This document shows, one piece after another, positions 1 through 10,809 of a DNA stretch of 64,000 bases. The notes below the pieces were generated by a model. The model had not been told where the DNA came from. It saw only the letters and a list, made by a program, of their open reading frames with translations, and made no database searches. Where the stretch lies: positions 620,001 to 684,000 of the forward strand of contig CM059194.1 of assembly GCA_030323885.1 (NCBI GenBank), given 5' to 3'. A program made the translations under genes and the position numbers. Each line of letters begins with the position of its first letter. Position 1 is the stretch's first letter. The DNA is from Branchipolynoe longqiensis (taxonomy: Eukaryota > Annelida > Polychaeta > Phyllodocida > Polynoidae).

Positions 1-225
1 CAAGTCATCCTGAGTGTGTGCTGTCACAAATCGGTAGCCGTCCTGAAATGACCTTAGATGTTGCTAGGACATAAACACCCAACCAACAAACAGTAATGCC
101 GAGCGCCAGGCAAGGTAGTGACAAATAAATATCGATAGTGTAGGTCTTTGATTGACCTTACAGGGGATCGAGCCCCGCGACCTCCCGCACGGGGACGGCC
201 CCTCGTCTAACTCGACCTTCCCGTC
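1..225. mobile_element. Two SINE fragments in opposite orientation
   Basis: Bases 1-92 match the 3' part of the SINE family seen elsewhere in this window (CACAAATCGGTAGCCGTCCTG, then TTGCTAGGACATAAA) on the + strand. Bases 93-225 match the 5' tRNA-like part on the - strand, including GAGCGCCAGGCAAGGTAGTGAC and a degenerate B box (GGGATCGAGCCCC). Comparison copies with target-site duplications lie at 27032-27370, 48936-49284 and 59714-60021. Bases 226-369 show nothing further. Confidence 0.6.
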
Positions 226-369
226 CGGGTGTTTGGAGTGAATCATTACGTAATGACTACGCACCGATGACGTCATGATGTACGCTGGTCTCCCTTCACC
301 CACTGCCCGACAACAGAGGACGCCGTGCTTCCTGACTGTCTCCTTTCGTGGAAGTGACGCGCAGGGAAC

Positions 370-1630
370 TGGCCTGTGACGTTGGGGAGGACACGGGAAC
401 TGGCTGTGACTTTGGAGAGGACACGGGGACTATCTGTGACCTTGGAGAGGACACGGGAACTGGCCGTGACCTTCGAGAGGACACGGGGACTGGCCCTGAC
501 CTTCGAGAGGACAGCGGAACTGGCCGTGACCTTGGAGAGTACACGGGGACTGGCCGTGACCTTGGAGAGGAAATGGGGACTGACCATAACCTTGGAGAGG
601 ACGTGAGAACTGGCCATGACCTTGGAGAGGACACGGGGATTGGACATGACCTTGGAGAGGACGCGGGGACTGGCCAGGACCTTGCAGCGGACACGGGGAA
701 CTGGGAGTGACCTTGGGGAGGACACAGAGACTGGCCGTGACCTTGCAGAGGATGCAGGAACTGGACATGACCTTGGAGAGGAGACAGGAACTGGCTGTGA
801 CATTGGAGAGGACATGGGGACTGGCTCTGACCTTGGAGAGGAAACAGGGACTGGATGTGACCTCGGACAGGACATGGGGACTGGCCGTGACCTTGGAGAG
901 GACACGGGGACTGGCCATCACCTTGCAGATGATATGGGGACTGGCTGTGACCTTGGGGAGGACATGGGAACTGGCCGTGACCTTGGAGGGGACATGGGGA
1001 CTTACTGTGACCTTGGACAGGATATGGGGACTGACTGTGACATTGGAGAGGACCTTGGAACTGACCGTGACCTTGGAGAGGACACAGGTACTGGTTGTGA
1101 CCTGGGAGAGGACACGGGGACTGGCCGTGACCTTGGAGAGGAAATGGGGACTAACCGTGAGCTGCGAAAGGATGCGGGAACTGGGCGTGACTTCGTAGAG
1201 GACACACGGATTGGCTGTGACCTTGGAGAGGACATGGGGACTGGCCGTTTCCTTGGATAGGACATGGGGACTGACCATGACCTTGGAGAGGACACAGGGA
1301 CTGGCCGAGCCCTTGGAGAGGACGTGGAAACTGGCTGTGACCTTGGAGAGGACATGGGGACTCGCTGTGACCTTGGAGAGGACATGGGGACTGACCATGA
1401 CCTTGGAGAGGATGCGGGAACTGAGCTTGACCTTGGAGAGGACACAGAGACTGGCCATGACCTTGGAGAGGATGCGCGAACTGGCTGTGACCTTGGAGAG
1501 GACACATGATCTGGCTGTGACCTTGGAGATGACATGGGGACTGACCATGACCTTGGAAAGGACATGGGGACTGACCGTGACCTTGGAGAGGACACCGGAA
1601 GTGGCCGTGACCTTGGAGAGGACGTCCTCT
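370..1630. repeat. 30-bp minisatellite, about 42 copies
   Basis: The unit is about 30 bp, with core GACCTTGGAGAGGACACGGG followed by GACTGGCCGT. Because 30 is a multiple of three, several frames stay open on both strands. The predicted proteins are pure repeat and have no independent coding evidence. Copies differ at scattered positions. Bases 1640-1896 next to it hold no recognisable feature beyond C-rich sequence. Confidence 0.95.
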
Positions 1631-1896
1631 TTGTCTCCTCCCGCTACAAGCGTCCTGTAAGACTGATTGTTCCATTGAACGGAGCAGATGACACCTCACC
1701 CCCTCCACCCGACCACGTGACGATGACGGACCCCCCAACCCCCAACCCCCAACCCCCGCCAGGCTGAGTGCATCAAGGCACCGAGCCACGTAACGCACGT
1801 CCTTCTGAGTACACGGGTATAATAAGTTCTCAGAATGTTTGTACTGCAGTGAACACATACAGCACACTGCTTAGTGCGTGTTTACTGTTAGAGTTC

Positions 1897-2595
1897 AGGG
1901 GCCATATGCAGGAGTCAGTGTTAGCGAGCCAAAACGCGTTTAGACAGGATTTCTGGTTTAGCGCCGAAAAGTCGGTATGCACGAGTCAGTGACAGGCCTA
2001 ACACCAAAACCTTAAACGAGGTTAGGGTAACCCTGATCCAGAGGTGGTTTAAGGTTGGTGTTAAGCACCTATTAGGCCCAAATCTATTCAATGCGATCAT
2101 ATTTAACAGAATTACATACGCAATAAGTGAAATTTCAGCAAATTAACCGTAAATTCGAAGCAATAACGGCGGCGATATTAATAGTTATATTTTCGAATCG
2201 ACGAACGTAACGTAAACAAATCGCCGCCGCCGCCGCTTTCCATACTGGCAGTGGCGGCGGTTTGTTTACTGTACCTTCGTCGATTCGAAAATAAAAATAT
2301 TAATATCGCCGCCAATGCGGCGGTAGCCTTAATAACGCTTCGAATTTAGGGTTAAATTGATCAAATTTCACTTATTGCGTATGTAATTCTGTTAAATATG
2401 ATCGCATTCAATAGATTTGAGCCAAATATATGGCTACAAACGCAGAGGGATTTCCCAAATCTATAAATAAATTCACGTTTAGCTATAATGAAAGTGTTAC
2501 GCGCTCCTGCATACAGTTCCCGACATCGGCGATAGCTACCCGGTAATAGGCTGAAACACCAAAAGCCACTATCACCGACTCCTGCATATGGCCCC
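1897..2595. mobile_element. Foldback (inverted-repeat) element, about 700 bp
   Basis: The outer ends are inverted copies: GGGGCCATATGCAGGAGTC at the left and its reverse complement at 2576-2595. A much stronger inner inverted repeat pairs about 2071-2240 with 2255-2427, including TTTAACAGAATTACATACGC against GCGTATGTAATTCTGTTAAA. The centre is a short GCC-rich spacer. No transposase frame is seen, so this is a non-autonomous element. Related direct copies of GTGAACACATACAGCA lie just outside both ends (about 1849 and 2600). Confidence 0.75.
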
Positions 2596-2599
2596 AGAG

Positions 2600-4375
2600 G
2601 TGAACACATACAGCATGCTGCTTAGACAAAACACTGTTAGACACTGTGGTCTATTACAACACAGACTGCATGCTGCTTCGTTACACCAGATGTACAAAAC
2701 ACTGTTAGACACTGTGGTCTATTACAACACAGACTGCATGGTGCTTAGCTACACCAGATGTACAAAACACTGTTAGACACTGTGGTCTATTACAACACAG
2801 ACTGCTTGGTGCTTAGTTACACCAGATGTACAAAACACTGTCAGACACTGTGGTCTATTACAACACAGACTGCATGGTGCTTAGTTACACCAGATGTACA
2901 AAACACTGTCAGACACTGTGGTCTATCACAACACAGACTGCATAGTGCTTAGTTACACCAGATGTACAAAACACTGTTAGACACTGTGGTTTATTACAAC
3001 ACAGACTGCATGCTGCTTAGCTACACCAGATGTACAAAGCACTGTTAGACACTCTGGTCTATTACAACACAGACTGCATGCTGCTTAGCTACACCAGATG
3101 TACAAAACACTGTTAGACACTCTGGTCTATTACAACACAGACTGCATGGTGCTTAGTTACACTAGATGTACAAAGCACTGTTAGACACTGTGGTCTATTA
3201 CAACACAGACTGCATGGTGCTTAGTTACACCAGATGTACAAAACACTGTTAGACACTGTGGTCTATTACAACACAGACAGCATGCTGCTTAGTTACACCA
3301 GATGTACAAAACACTGTTAGACACTGTGGTCTATTACAACACAGGCTGCATGGTGCTTAGCTACACCAGATGCACAAAACACTGTCAGACACTGTGGTCT
3401 ATTACAACACAGACTGCATGGTGCTTAGTTACACCAGATGAACAAAGCACTGTCAGACACTGTGGTCTATTACAACACAGACTGCATGGTGCTTAGTTAC
3501 ACCAGAGTACAAAACACGTCAGCACGTGGTCTATTACAACACAGACAACATGGTGCTTAGTTACACCAGATGTACAAAACACTGTTAGACACTGTGGTCT
3601 ATTACAACACATACTGCATGGTGCTTAGTTACACCAGATGTACAAAGCACTGTCAGACACTGTGGTCTATTACAACACATACTGCATGCTGCTTAGTTAC
3701 ACCAGATGTACAAAACACAGTTAGACACTGTGGTTTATTACAACACAGACTGCATGCTGCTTAGCTACACCAGATGTACAAAACACTGTCAGACACTGTG
3801 GTCTATTACAACACAGACTGCATGGTGCTTAGTTACACCAGATGTACAAAACACTGTTAGACACTGTGGTCTATTACAACACAGACAGCATGCTGCTTAG
3901 TTACACCAGATGTACAAAACACTGTTAGACACTGTGGTCTATTACAACAATGACTGCATGGTGGTTAGCTACACCAGATGTACAAAACACTGTTAGACAC
4001 TGTGGTCTATTACAACACAGACAGCATGCTGCTTAGTTACACCAGATGTACAAAACACTGTTAGACACTGTGGTCTATTACAACACAGACTGCGTGGTGC
4101 TTAGTTACACCAGATGTACAAAACACTGCTAGACACTGTGGTCTATTACAACACAGACTGCATGCTGCTTAGCTACACCAGATGTACAAAACACTGTTAG
4201 ACACTCTGGTCTATTACAACACAGACTGCATGCTGCTTAGTTACACCAGATGTACAAACACTGTTAGACACTGTGGTCTATTACAACACAGACAACGCGG
4301 TGCTTAGTTACACCAGATGTACAAAACACTGTTAGACACTCTGGTCTATTACAACACAGACTGCATGGTGCGCTG
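2600..4375. repeat. 68-bp minisatellite, about 25 copies
   Basis: Units carry CACCAGATGTACAAAACACT, then GACACTGTGGTCTATTACAA. The period is 68 bp, as shown by the spacing of ATGTACAAA at 2690, 2758 and onward. Copies vary by point changes; one copy near 3500 has several small deletions. The short frames inside are repeat artefacts. Confidence 0.95.
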
Positions 4376-4524
4376 TGACTAAATGTGTTGTTGACAGTTT
4401 GTCGCAGATCCGTCAACACGCTGACCGGATCCAGCCCTTGTTTGTTTGTGGTTGACAAACACCACAAGCAAAAACACGGTGGAGGAGGCACCCACAGTGC
4501 ACGCCAAGCCTCCACTCACCATGT

Positions 4525-4890
4525 TGGTCGATTTGTTTGTTGGGCTTCTAAATCGTAGTAACATATAAGGTCATATCAGGACAGACACCAACTTGTCAAT
4601 GTGCTAGTGCGCACTCCTAGCGACTTTATAGTGCTGCCCCATTGGGAGATTAGACTGCCAGCACCATTAGGTCCTACACAATTATACCATGACCTGATAT
4701 CCCACTCAGTCACATTATCTTGACACTGAGCTAACCAGTCCTTGACCTATCCTAGTGATGTCGAGCGCCAGGTGAGATAGCGATAAGTATCAATTTTGTA
4801 AGCCAGTGGGTTGACTCGGCTGGGAGTCAAACTCCCGACCTTCCACACGGGAAGCCGACGCTCTACAATTCGGCTACCACGTCACGTATG
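4525..4890 (-). mobile_element. tRNA-derived SINE, near full length
   Basis: On the - strand the element reads from a tRNA-like head (near 4880, with GTAGAGCGTCGGCTTCCCG) through a B-box-like segment (GGGAGTTTGACTCCC), ATTGATACTTATCGCTATCT and CAGTGTCAAGATAATGTGAC, to a tail near 4530. The order of parts matches the other SINE copies. Bases 4891-5199 hold A/T-rich sequence with TTCAATNTAAT repeats and no gene. Confidence 0.8.
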
Positions 4891-5199
4891 GGTCAGGGAG
4901 TGGCCAAAGAGGTTGCTGTCAACCTTGGCGAGACGTTGTTTTTAGGCCGTAGCAATTCGTGCATACACCTCATTCTGAGGGCCATGTCAACCTACAGAGT
5001 ATCCCAAATAAAAGTTGTTCTAATGTATTAGTTCAATGTAATGAATGCAGTTCAATCTAATAATTTCAATGCAATAAATGCAGTTCAATTTAATTAATGT
5101 TCAATCAAGTTATTTGTTAACAACAAAATCTAATTTTGCAGGATTGTGTCAAGTTTATGACATAATGCGGTACACCGATAAGGTAATATTAAATAAACT

Positions 5200-5765
5200 A
5201 TTGATGACAGAAGATAGATGTAACAGATAACAGGCAGTAGATGATACGGTGTAACAGTTAACAGGTGGGTAGATAATAGGATGTAACAGATAATATGAGG
5301 TAGATAATAGGATGTACCATATAACATGTGGCAGCTAATAGGATATAACAGTTAACATGTCGTAGATAATATGATGTAACAGTTAACATGTGGTAGATAA
5401 TAGGATGTAACAGTTAACACGTGGTCGATAATATGATGTAACATATAACAGGTGATATATAATAGGATGTAACAGATATGTGGTAGCTAATAGGATATAA
5501 CAGTTAACATGTGGTATCTAATAGGATGTAACAGATAACAGGTGGTAGATAATAGGATGTAACATATAACATGTGGTAGATAATAGGATATAACAGTTAA
5601 CATGTGGTAGATAATAGGATATACCAGTTAACATGTGGTCGATAATAGGATATAACATTTAGCAGGTGGTAGATAATAGGATATAACAGATAACAGATGC
5701 TAGATAATATGATATAACAGTTAACAGGTAGTAGATAATAGGAAGTAGCAATTAACAGGTGATAT
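5200..5765. repeat. 31-bp A/T-rich minisatellite, about 18 copies
   Basis: The unit is about 31 bp, with core GTGGTAGATAATAGGATGTA and ACAGTTAACAT. Copies are irregular in length and sequence. No coding signal is seen. Confidence 0.9.
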
Positions 5766-5879
5766 ATAATTGTATGCATTAAGTGCTCTGCCCTTAACGT
5801 GCCCACAAGCTATGACGTGTGATTTACTGTGCACTGAGTCGCCTGGTTGCTGACATGAGTGCCGAGTTGTGGTGTAGTT

Positions 5880-8375
5880 ACTGCGCAGTAAGTTGTTGGT
5901 AACCGTGTAGTATGCAGTACGCTCGGCGCAGTAACCGTGATGTATGCAGTAAGCATGGCGCAGTAACCATGCAGTATATGCAGTAAGCATGGTGCAGTAT
6001 GCAGTAAGGATGGTGCAGTAACCATGCAGTATGAGATAAGCATGGTGAAGTATGCAGTAAGTATGGTGCAGTAACCGTGCAGTATGCGGTAAGCATGGTA
6101 CAGTATGCAGTAAGGATGGTGCAGTCACCGTGCAGTATGCAGTAAGGATGGTGCAGTAACCGTGCAGTGTGTGGTAAACACAGTGCAGTAACCGTACAGT
6201 ATGCAGTAAGCACGGTGTAGTATGCAGTAAGGATGGTGCAGTAACCATGCAGTATGCGGTAAGCATGGTGCAGTATGCAGTAAGGATGGTGCAGTAACCG
6301 TGCAGTATGCAGTAAGCACGGTGCAGTATGCAGTAAGGATGATGCAGTCACCGTGCAGTATGCGGTAAGCACAGTGCAGTAAACGTGCAGTATGCAGTAA
6401 GGATGGTGCAGTAACCGTGCAGTATGCATTAAGCGTGGTGCAGCATGCAGAAAGCGTGGTGCAGTAACCATGCAGTAACTGTGCAGTATGCAGTAACTGT
6501 GTACTATGCAGTAAGCATGGTGCAGTAACCGTGCAGTATGCGGTAAGCGCAGTGCAGTATGCAGTAAGCGTGGTGCAGTAACCATGCAGCATGCAGTAAC
6601 TGTGCAGTAACTGTGTAATATGCAGTAAGCACGGTGCAATAACCGTGCATTATGCGGTAAACACAATGCAGTAACTGTGCAGTATGCAGTAAGCACGGTG
6701 CAGTATGCAGTAAGGATGGTGCAGTAACTGTGCAGTATGCAGTAAGCATTGTGCAGTAACCATGCAGTATGCAGTAAACATGGTGCAGTAACCATGCAGT
6801 ATGCAATAAGCGCAGTGCAGTATGCATGGTGCAGTAACCATGCAATATGCAGTAACTGTGCAGCATCCAGTAAGCCCAGTGCACTAACCGGGCAATATGC
6901 AGTAAATGAGGTGCAGTAACTATGCAGTACGCAGTAAATGCAGTGCAGTAACCGTGTAGTATGCAGTAAGCACAGTGAAGTAATCGTGCAGTATGCAGTA
7001 AGCGGAGTGCAGTAACCATGCAGTATACAATAAGCGTGGTGCAGTAACCATGGCATATGCAGTAAGCACGGTGCAGTAATCCTGCAGTATGCAGTAAACG
7101 TGGAGCAGTAGCGGTGCAGTAACCATGCAGTGTGCAGTAACTTCAGTGCAGTGTGCAGTAGCATGCATTAAGCGCAGTGCAGTAACCATGCAGAATGCTG
7201 TAACCTCACAGTATGCAGCAAGAGTGGTGAGGTAAAAATGCACTATGCAGTAACCATGCAGTAAGCAATAAGCACAAAGCAGTAACCATGCAGTATGCAG
7301 TAACCATGCAGTATGCAATAAGCGCAGTGCAGTAACCATGCAGTATGCAGTAACCGTCAGTATGCAGTAACCATGCAGTATGCCATAAGCGCAGTGCAGT
7401 AACTGTGCAGTGTGCAAAAAGTGTGGTGCAGTAACCATGCAGTATGCAGTAACCGTGCAGTAACCATGCAGTATGCAGTAACCGTGCAGTGCAGTAACTG
7501 TGCAGTATGCAATAACCATGCAGTATGCAAAAAGCACAGTACAGTAACTGTGCAGTATGCAGTAACCATGCAGGGGGCAGTAAGCGTGGTGCAGTAACAA
7601 TGCAGTATGCAGTAATCATGCAGTATGCAATAAGCTCAGTGCAGTAACCATGCAGTATGCAGTAACCGTGCAGTATGCAATAATCACAGTGCAGTAACTG
7701 TGCAATGTGCAGTAACCATGCAGTATGCAATAAGCGCAGTGCAGTAAATGTGCAGTATGCAGCAACCATGCAGTATTCAGTAAGCATGGTGCAGTAACAA
7801 TGCAGTATGAGTTAATCATACAGTATGCAATAAGCGCAGTGCGGTAACCGTGCAGTATGTAGTAACCATGCAGTATACAATAAGCGCAGTGCAGTAACTG
7901 TGCAGTATGCAGTAACCATGCAGTATGCAATAAGCGCAGTGCAGTAACCATGCAGTATGCAATAAGTGCAGTGCAGTAACTGTGCAGTATGCAGTTACCA
8001 TGCAGTATGCAATAAACGCAGTGCAGTAACAACACAGTATGCAGTAACCATGTAGTATGCAGTAACCATCCAGTATGCAGTAAGCATGGTGCAGTATCCG
8101 CACAGTGTGGAATAAGCGCAGTGCAGTATCCATGCAGTATGCAGTAACCATGCAGTATGCAGTAAGCACGGTGCAGTATCCACACAGTGTGCAATAAGCG
8201 CAGTGCAGTAACCATGCAGTATGCAGTAACCGTGCAGTATGCAGTAACGGTGCAGTATGCAGTAAGCGTGGTGCAGTATCCGCACAGTATGCAATAAGCG
8301 CAGTGCAGTAACTATGCAGTATGCAGTAACCATGCAGTATGAAGTAACTGTGCAGTATGCAGTAAGCGCCCTGCA
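5880..8375. repeat. Complex TGCAGTA-rich minisatellite, 2.5 kb
   Basis: The block is built of short words such as GCAGTAACCATGCAGTATGC and AGTAAGCATGGTGCAGTA, combined into higher-order units of changing length. Long frames on the - strand are only translations of the words. The array ends less than 40 bp before the acceptor of the PTB exon at 8413, so it lies in the intron upstream of that exon. Bases 5766-5879 are unique sequence. Confidence 0.95.
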
Positions 8376-8412
8376 GTAACAACGTTCTGACAGTTCCACT
8401 CTTGCTCCCCAG

Positions 8413-8635
8413 TCTACCAGGACGCTTACGTCATTGACGGGGAGACGTCCCAGGCCCTGCGGCTGACGGGCCACTACCTGCTGGTGACGTCACAGAACGC
8501 CCTCAGCCTGCACTCGCCGCGAGACGGCAGGCTGTGTCACGAGTGGCGTCTGAGTCACGTGGAGCGGTACGCCGTGCAGGAGAACCCGGGGTCCCCGGAG
8601 GACATCAACAGGGTGCTGCAGGTCGTCTCCAACAG
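8413..8635 (+). CDS. PTB-domain adaptor (DOK/IRS/FRS2 class), penultimate exon
   Basis: This exon encodes the first two thirds of an IRS-type phosphotyrosine-binding domain. The read-through includes LRLTGHYLLVTSQNALSLHS and then CHEWRLSHVERYAV. This is the usual pattern of a strand after a G-x-Y turn, a hydrophobic strand, and the conserved W of the l..W.l..l.rY segment. The acceptor is CTCTTGCTCCCCAG before 8413 and the donor is AACAG/GTGGGT at 8635. The exon needs one base from an upstream exon and leaves two bases, which join exactly to the exon at 17620. A gap-filling segment (PGSPEDINR) stands where most family members have the F-x-F-E strand, so this domain is divergent. Upstream exons, normally with a PH domain, were not found in the window. 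The subtype within the family is open. Confidence 0.8.
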
Positions 8636-8644
8636 GTGGGTGCC

Positions 8645-8990
8645 ATCAAGGGCTTGTAACCAAGGGCTTGTAACCAGTGCTAGTAAGGAAGTGCTTGTAT
8701 AAGTTGTAAGGAAGTACTTGTAACAGAGTACTCATAGTGAAGTACTTGTAACCAAGTGCGTGTAACAAAGTGCTTGTAAAGTTGTAGCCAAGTACTTGTA
8801 ACCACGTTTTTGTAATGAAGTACTTGTAGCGAAGTGCTTGTAACAAAGTACTTGTAGCCAAGTGATTGTATAAGTTGTAAACGAAGTGTTTGTTACGAAG
8901 TACTTATAACCAAGTGCTTCGAATGAAGTACTTGTAACGAAGTGCTTGAAACGAAGTGCTTGAAAGTACTTATTTCAGTACTTCTACTTG
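8645..8990. repeat. Short-unit minisatellite just inside the PTB intron
   Basis: Irregular units of about 13 to 26 bp are built on AAGTACTTGTAAC and AAGTGCTTGTAAC. The array begins about 10 bp after the donor of the 8413-8635 exon, so it fills the very start of the intron. A G-rich stretch including a run of about 19 Gs follows at 9000-9055. Confidence 0.9.
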
Positions 8991-9119
8991 AAACAGTACG
9001 GGCGGGGGTGGGGGCGGGAGGCGGCAGGGCGGGTGGGGGGGGGGGGGGGGGGGAGGGCGACTCGTACGGCTCGGAGTGTCTGGTGAGCTGAACCCGGCCT
9101 GACCTTTTACCGCCCAGAC

Positions 9120-9566
9120 CGGCTGTACACTGTCTGACTCAGCCCCGGCAGCCCGCCCAGTGTCACGCACACACGCGCACACGCACGCACACTGAACCAG
9201 CCCCGGCAGCCCGCCCAGTGTCACGCACGCACACGCGCACACTGACTCAGCCCCGGCAGCCCGCCCAGTGTCACGCACAGACACATACAGATACACACGC
9301 ACATACACATTCCTACACACATACAGATACACACGCACACACACATACCTACACACATACACACACACTGACTCAGCCCCGGCAGCCCGCCCAGTGTCAC
9401 GCACAGACACATACAGATACACACGCACACACAGATACACACGCACATACACATACCTACACACATACAGATACACACGCACACATACCTACACACATAC
9501 ACACACACTGACTCAGCCCCGGCAGCCCACCCGGTGTCACGTGCAAACACGCACATACAGATGCAT

Positions 9567-9641
<75 letters not shown>

Positions 9642-9655
9642 CTCAGCGCCGGCAG
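9120..9655. repeat. Composite satellite, GACTCAGCCCCGGCAGCCC modules with CA-rich arms
   Basis: About five modules each have a GC-rich core (GACTCAGCCCCGGCAGCCCG, then CCCAGTGTCACGCAC) followed by a variable CA/CATA arm. The last arm contains a long (CA)n run at about 9570-9638. The same core, mutated to CTCAACCCCAGCAACCCGCC, returns at 13690-14800 and 15945-16170. Confidence 0.9.
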
Positions 9656-9769
9656 CCCGCCCCGTTCAAAGGTCCGGTCCTGGGCCTTTGCAGCATCGTC
9701 GTGGATGAACAGGAACGCAACACAGAGGTTTGGTATGCAGGTGGAGGAATGTCTTTACTATCAAACAGT

Positions 9770-10171
9770 CATCATCATCATCATGCTGTTGGTCGCGATG
9801 CGACAAAGACTGCTTTCATTACTTGACTGCCGCTACATTTCATGAAAGCTGCCTGCAAAAGTGCTAAAGTTCTGCTGGCTTTTGCAAGTTACCAATGGCA
9901 CTCTCTCTGGGAGCAAATAGCACCAGCAAGAACATGTCAAGACAGGCGCAAAACTATTTGTCCCTGCAGTGGCTGGTCGGGAGATGTTGGGAGTTCCATA
10001 CATCAACAGCCCTTAATGCTGCCACAGTGACATGGTTTTCTGTTTAGGGTTTGCTCCCGTAGCCTTCGGTTCTGTCAAGAACCTGTACCACAAGGCAGTG
10101 GTTTACAACTCTGCAGGGCAGGGGCGTTAAACTCCCTGAGGTATCGATATACCTGCAATACCTGCATACCA
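9770..10171 (-). mobile_element. Short retrotransposon-type insertion, 402 bp, with 13-bp target duplication
   Basis: The insert is flanked by the direct repeat ACTATCAAACAGT at 9757-9769 and 10172-10184. One end is a (CAT)n run followed by GTCGCGATGCGACAAAGAC. The same sequence ends the reverse-transcriptase element at 14848, so on the - strand this looks like a shared 3' end with an (ATG)n tail. The rest shows no coding match. It could be a 5'-truncated LINE or a non-autonomous partner using its 3' end. Confidence 0.7.
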
Positions 10172-10442
10172 ACTATCAAACAGTACAACTCTTATATTCT
10201 CCCAATCTCTTAGCAACTAACAACATGCCCCCTCCACCCAGCAGGCCCAACTCAATCCTGTAACACAACTTTCAGGCCCACCTCAATCCTGTAACACAAC
10301 CTTCATTATCCTTATTCTATTTCAGGCACATTAATTACAGCTCAGAGTAAGCAGCTTTCCTCTCAGTATCCCCGAACCACCTCCCAGCTTTTCCACTCCG
10401 GCTCTATAACTCTTCATTAATGGTTGGGCCTGCTGCAGTAAG
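10172..10442. other. Unique intron sequence
   Basis: No repeat, frame or RNA gene could be supported here. It is part of the 9-kb intron that splits the PTB domain. Confidence 0.5.
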
Positions 10443-10784
10443 TTAAAGTTGCATAGTCCGATGGTTTTGAGTTTCTGACATTTTTCTGAGATAAGTATAT
10501 TTAATTGATCATTATATTCTACGTTACTTTAGTTTGAAGTAACTTTTAATTGAAATGGCTACCTTTTGAGATATTTGAAAGTCAAACATGAGAAAATAAT
10601 TTTGGCAAGCACGCCAAAACTCTGATACCATAGGCTTCTGCAGTAACAGGTTCTATTAGATTGACTCAGTGTTCCCTTCTATGTGGTAACAAATACTTAA
10701 TAAGTGCGTCAGTATCTAAGTTAGATATGTAGAATTGTTTTGAATTTTGAAAACTTGATGCTTCATCGGACTATGCAGCTTTAA
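10443..10784. mobile_element. MITE family 2, intact copy
   Basis: Terminal inverted repeats are TTAAAGTTGCATAGTCCGAT at the left and its near-complement ATCGGACTATGCAGCTTTAA at the right, about 340 bp apart. The inside is A/T-rich and non-coding. Further copies are at 26632-27490, 40692-42593, 52177-52834, 53257-53594 and in part at 62608-62700. Confidence 0.8.
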
Positions 10785-10809
10785 TCCTTTCCCAACTACA
10801 GACTTTACA

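Noticed and set aside
1600..1660. Possible short exon reading DVLFVSSRYKRP followed by GTAAGA
   Set aside because: The donor looks good, but the acceptor would lie inside a tandem repeat, the phase is unproven and the residues match no expected PH-domain position.
273..1867. Several frames of 120 to 372 codons on both strands
   Set aside because: All follow the 30-bp tandem unit and end where the array ends.
2600..4375. CRISPR-like regular repeats
   Set aside because: The repeats have no unique spacers and the genome is a eukaryote's; these are minisatellites.
5721..8382. Long - strand frames rich in LLHTAWLL
   Set aside because: They are translations of the TGCAGTA-rich array.
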